NCBI RefSeq assembly: GCF_000691165.1
Contig: NZ_ASJD01000003.1
Span: 372,001 to 436,000 of the forward strand
Length of the DNA stretch: 64,000 bases
From: Bacillus safensis FO-36b
Lineage (GTDB): Bacteria; Bacillota; Bacilli; Bacillales; Bacillaceae
Direction of reading: 5' to 3'
Both the position numbers and the translations under genes were made by a program. The notes under the pieces were generated by a model that had not been told where the DNA came from, made no database searches, and saw nothing but the letters and a program-made list of their open reading frames with translations. Positions 63,029 through 64,000 of this stretch are shown here, in pieces. Each line of letters begins with the position of its first letter. Within the stretch, counting starts at the first letter, position 1.

Positions 63029-64000
63029 TTGAGTACCCTTCAGCTGCCTTTACCAGATGCGCTAGAAGATACAATGATACCAGATTTTGTGGAAAGAGTT
63101 TCTTTTCTATCAGCCCATATTTTGCACGTTGATCTTCTTGAAGAGGAATCTGTTATTGAAGTAACAGTCGATCATACGGGAGATGCAGAGGCAATATCAG
63201 CTGCGTTTTTAAAGTTATCGTCAAATGTAGCTCAACTGCGGAGGTTTCGTGAAAAGGAAATGAAATCAAATATTCATTTAAAAAGTGAGCCTGTTCATTC
63301 GAAACTAAGCGGGGATGACCAAAAGAGAACTTTCTATGACGAAATTGAAATGGAACTCGCACACTATTTTGATCAATTATTCTTAAATATGGGGGCTTCA
63401 CTTGGGGCCAAATTAAGAAAATACCCTTCTACGATGAGTAAAGAATTAATGGAAAAGTGTAAATACCATACAAATTTTCCGCAAAATATTTATTCTGTTT
63501 TTGAAATACCTCATGATTACCAGGTTATTGATGACATTCGAGAAAAGCATCATGGTTTTCTGCCTGAACACTTCCAGCAAGCAGGTCGATTTTTACAGCC
63601 GTGCATTTGTTATCACTGCTACGAGGAATGGGAAGGGAAGACCTATACAGACAATCAAATGATGACAGCAGCGGGGCAGTGTTTTAGACATGAAATTTCT
63701 TGGAAAGTAGATCCCCTAAGGAAACTAGAATTTAGTATGCGTGAAATTGTCTTTATCGGTAATAACGAATACATTAACGAAACAAGAAAAACACTTCTTG
63801 AACACACATGGCAATGTTTTCATCAGCTTGGCCTTAGTGGTAAGGTCACCACCGCAAATGACCCCTTTTTCTTTTATGATGATATGGATAAAGCGAATTA
63901 TCAATTAATGGCAAACAGCAAATATGAGTTAGTAGCTGTGACAGAAAAGAAAGACGTTTCGATCGCTTCATTTAACGACTGTGGAGAGATGCTTTGTGAA
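63029..64000 (+). CDS. Class-II aaRS-like amino acid:[carrier protein] ligase, 3' end beyond the window
   Basis: The frame is open for 324 codons to the last base, so the protein continues. The N-terminal 120 residues are poorly conserved. From about residue 180 it resembles the truncated seryl-tRNA-synthetase-like ligases that load amino acids on carrier proteins: RFLQPCICYHCYEEWEGK, then AAGQCFRHEISWKVDPLRKLEFSMREIVFIG, where CFRHE is motif 2 of class II synthetases and the Cys/Glu residues fit the zinc site of that family. NDPFFFYDDMDKANYQLMANSKYELV follows. No tRNA-binding coiled coil is evident. It likely charges the carrier proteins at 44398 or 49396 (inference). TTG start after AAAGGGAGG. 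Confidence 0.82.
   Translation, partial: MSTLQLPLPDALEDTMIPDFVERVSFLSAHILHVDLLEEESVIEVTVDHTGDAEAISAAFLKLSSNVAQLRRFREKEMKSNIHLKSEPVHSKLSGDDQKRTFYDEIEMELAHYFDQLFLNMGASLGAKLRKYPSTMSKELMEKCKYHTNFPQNIYSVFEIPHDYQVIDDIREKHHGFLPEHFQQAGRFLQPCICYHCYEEWEGKTYTDNQMMTAAGQCFRHEISWKVDPLRKLEFSMREIVFIGNNEYINETRKTLLEHTWQCFHQLGLSGKVTTANDPFFFYDDMDKANYQLMANSKYELVAVTEKKDVSIASFNDCGEMLCE

Larger units (their letters stand above)
44398..64000. other. Accessory biosynthetic island of unassigned type
   Basis: About 19.6 kb within the window and continuing beyond it, replacing the ymxH-spoVFA region expected after mlpA. It combines carrier proteins, an aminoacyl:carrier-protein ligase, inositol phosphate synthase, phosphatases, dehydrogenases, several phosphoryl/nucleotidyl transferases, a private SAM synthetase and an ABC exporter pair. 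The content argues for a small-molecule pathway; no NRPS, PKS, YcaO, lanthipeptide or lasso cyclase gene is visible in this part. Confidence 0.75.

Noticed and set aside
44398-64000. 3,3'-neotrehalosadiamine cluster (known from B. pumilus)
   Set aside because: A HAD phosphatase is present, but no NtdA-like aminotransferase or NtdC-like dehydrogenase adjoins it, and the rest of the gene set differs.

Overview
The window is chromosomal DNA from a Firmicute of the Bacillus pumilus group (B. pumilus, B. safensis or B. altitudinis). Three observations support this. The backbone follows the Bacillus subtilis order sigD-swrB-rpsB-tsf-pyrH-frr-uppS-cdsA-dxr-rasP-proS-polC, then rimP-nusA-ylxR-ylxQ-infB-ylxP-rbfA-truB-ribC-rpsO-pnp-ylxY-mlpA. 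Signals are typical low-GC Gram-positive: strong GGAGG ribosome sites, frequent TTG/GTG starts and U-tailed terminators. The accessory content (GH9/GH48 cellulases, a complete plantazolicin locus) fits that species group. Species is not proven by what I can see.

Layout. 1-14.7 kb: end of the motility region (sigD 3' end, swrB), translation factors (rpsB, tsf, frr), UMP kinase, isoprenoid/phospholipid enzymes (uppS, cdsA, dxr), the RasP site-2 protease, proS and polC. 14.7-21.5 kb: four plant-polysaccharide hydrolases (GH9-CBM3, GH48, GH10, GH5), of which only the GH5 enzyme has a recognisable signal peptide. 21.7-31.6 kb: a complete 12-gene plantazolicin-type azole peptide cluster in the order pznF-K-G-H-I-A-J-C-D-B-E-L. 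It includes the 41-codon precursor gene pznA on the minus strand at 25652-25777. Both blocks sit between polC and rimP, which are adjacent in B. subtilis, so this junction has taken up about 17.5 kb. 32.1-44.3 kb: the rimP-nusA-infB operon with a promoter and two leader terminators, then truB, ribC, rpsO, pnp, ylxY and mlpA.

44.4-64.0 kb (and beyond the right edge): an accessory island downstream of mlpA that I cannot match to any characterised system. It holds two carrier proteins on the minus strand, a heterodimeric ABC exporter, two HPr-kinase-like proteins flanking a CYTH phosphohydrolase and a PF14907-like nucleotidyltransferase, a penicillin-binding-like serine hydrolase, an archaeal-type S-adenosylmethionine synthetase, a protein with a split nucleoside-diphosphate-kinase fold, a P-loop kinase, two APH-fold kinases, two short-chain dehydrogenases, a PHP phosphatase, an inositol-1-phosphate synthase, a HAD phosphatase and a class-II tRNA-synthetase-like amino acid:carrier-protein ligase cut by the window end. 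Inference: it makes and exports a small molecule combining an inositol-derived ring with a carrier-protein-tethered amino acid. This is the best candidate here for an undescribed system. No tRNA, rRNA, CRISPR array or insertion sequence was seen.
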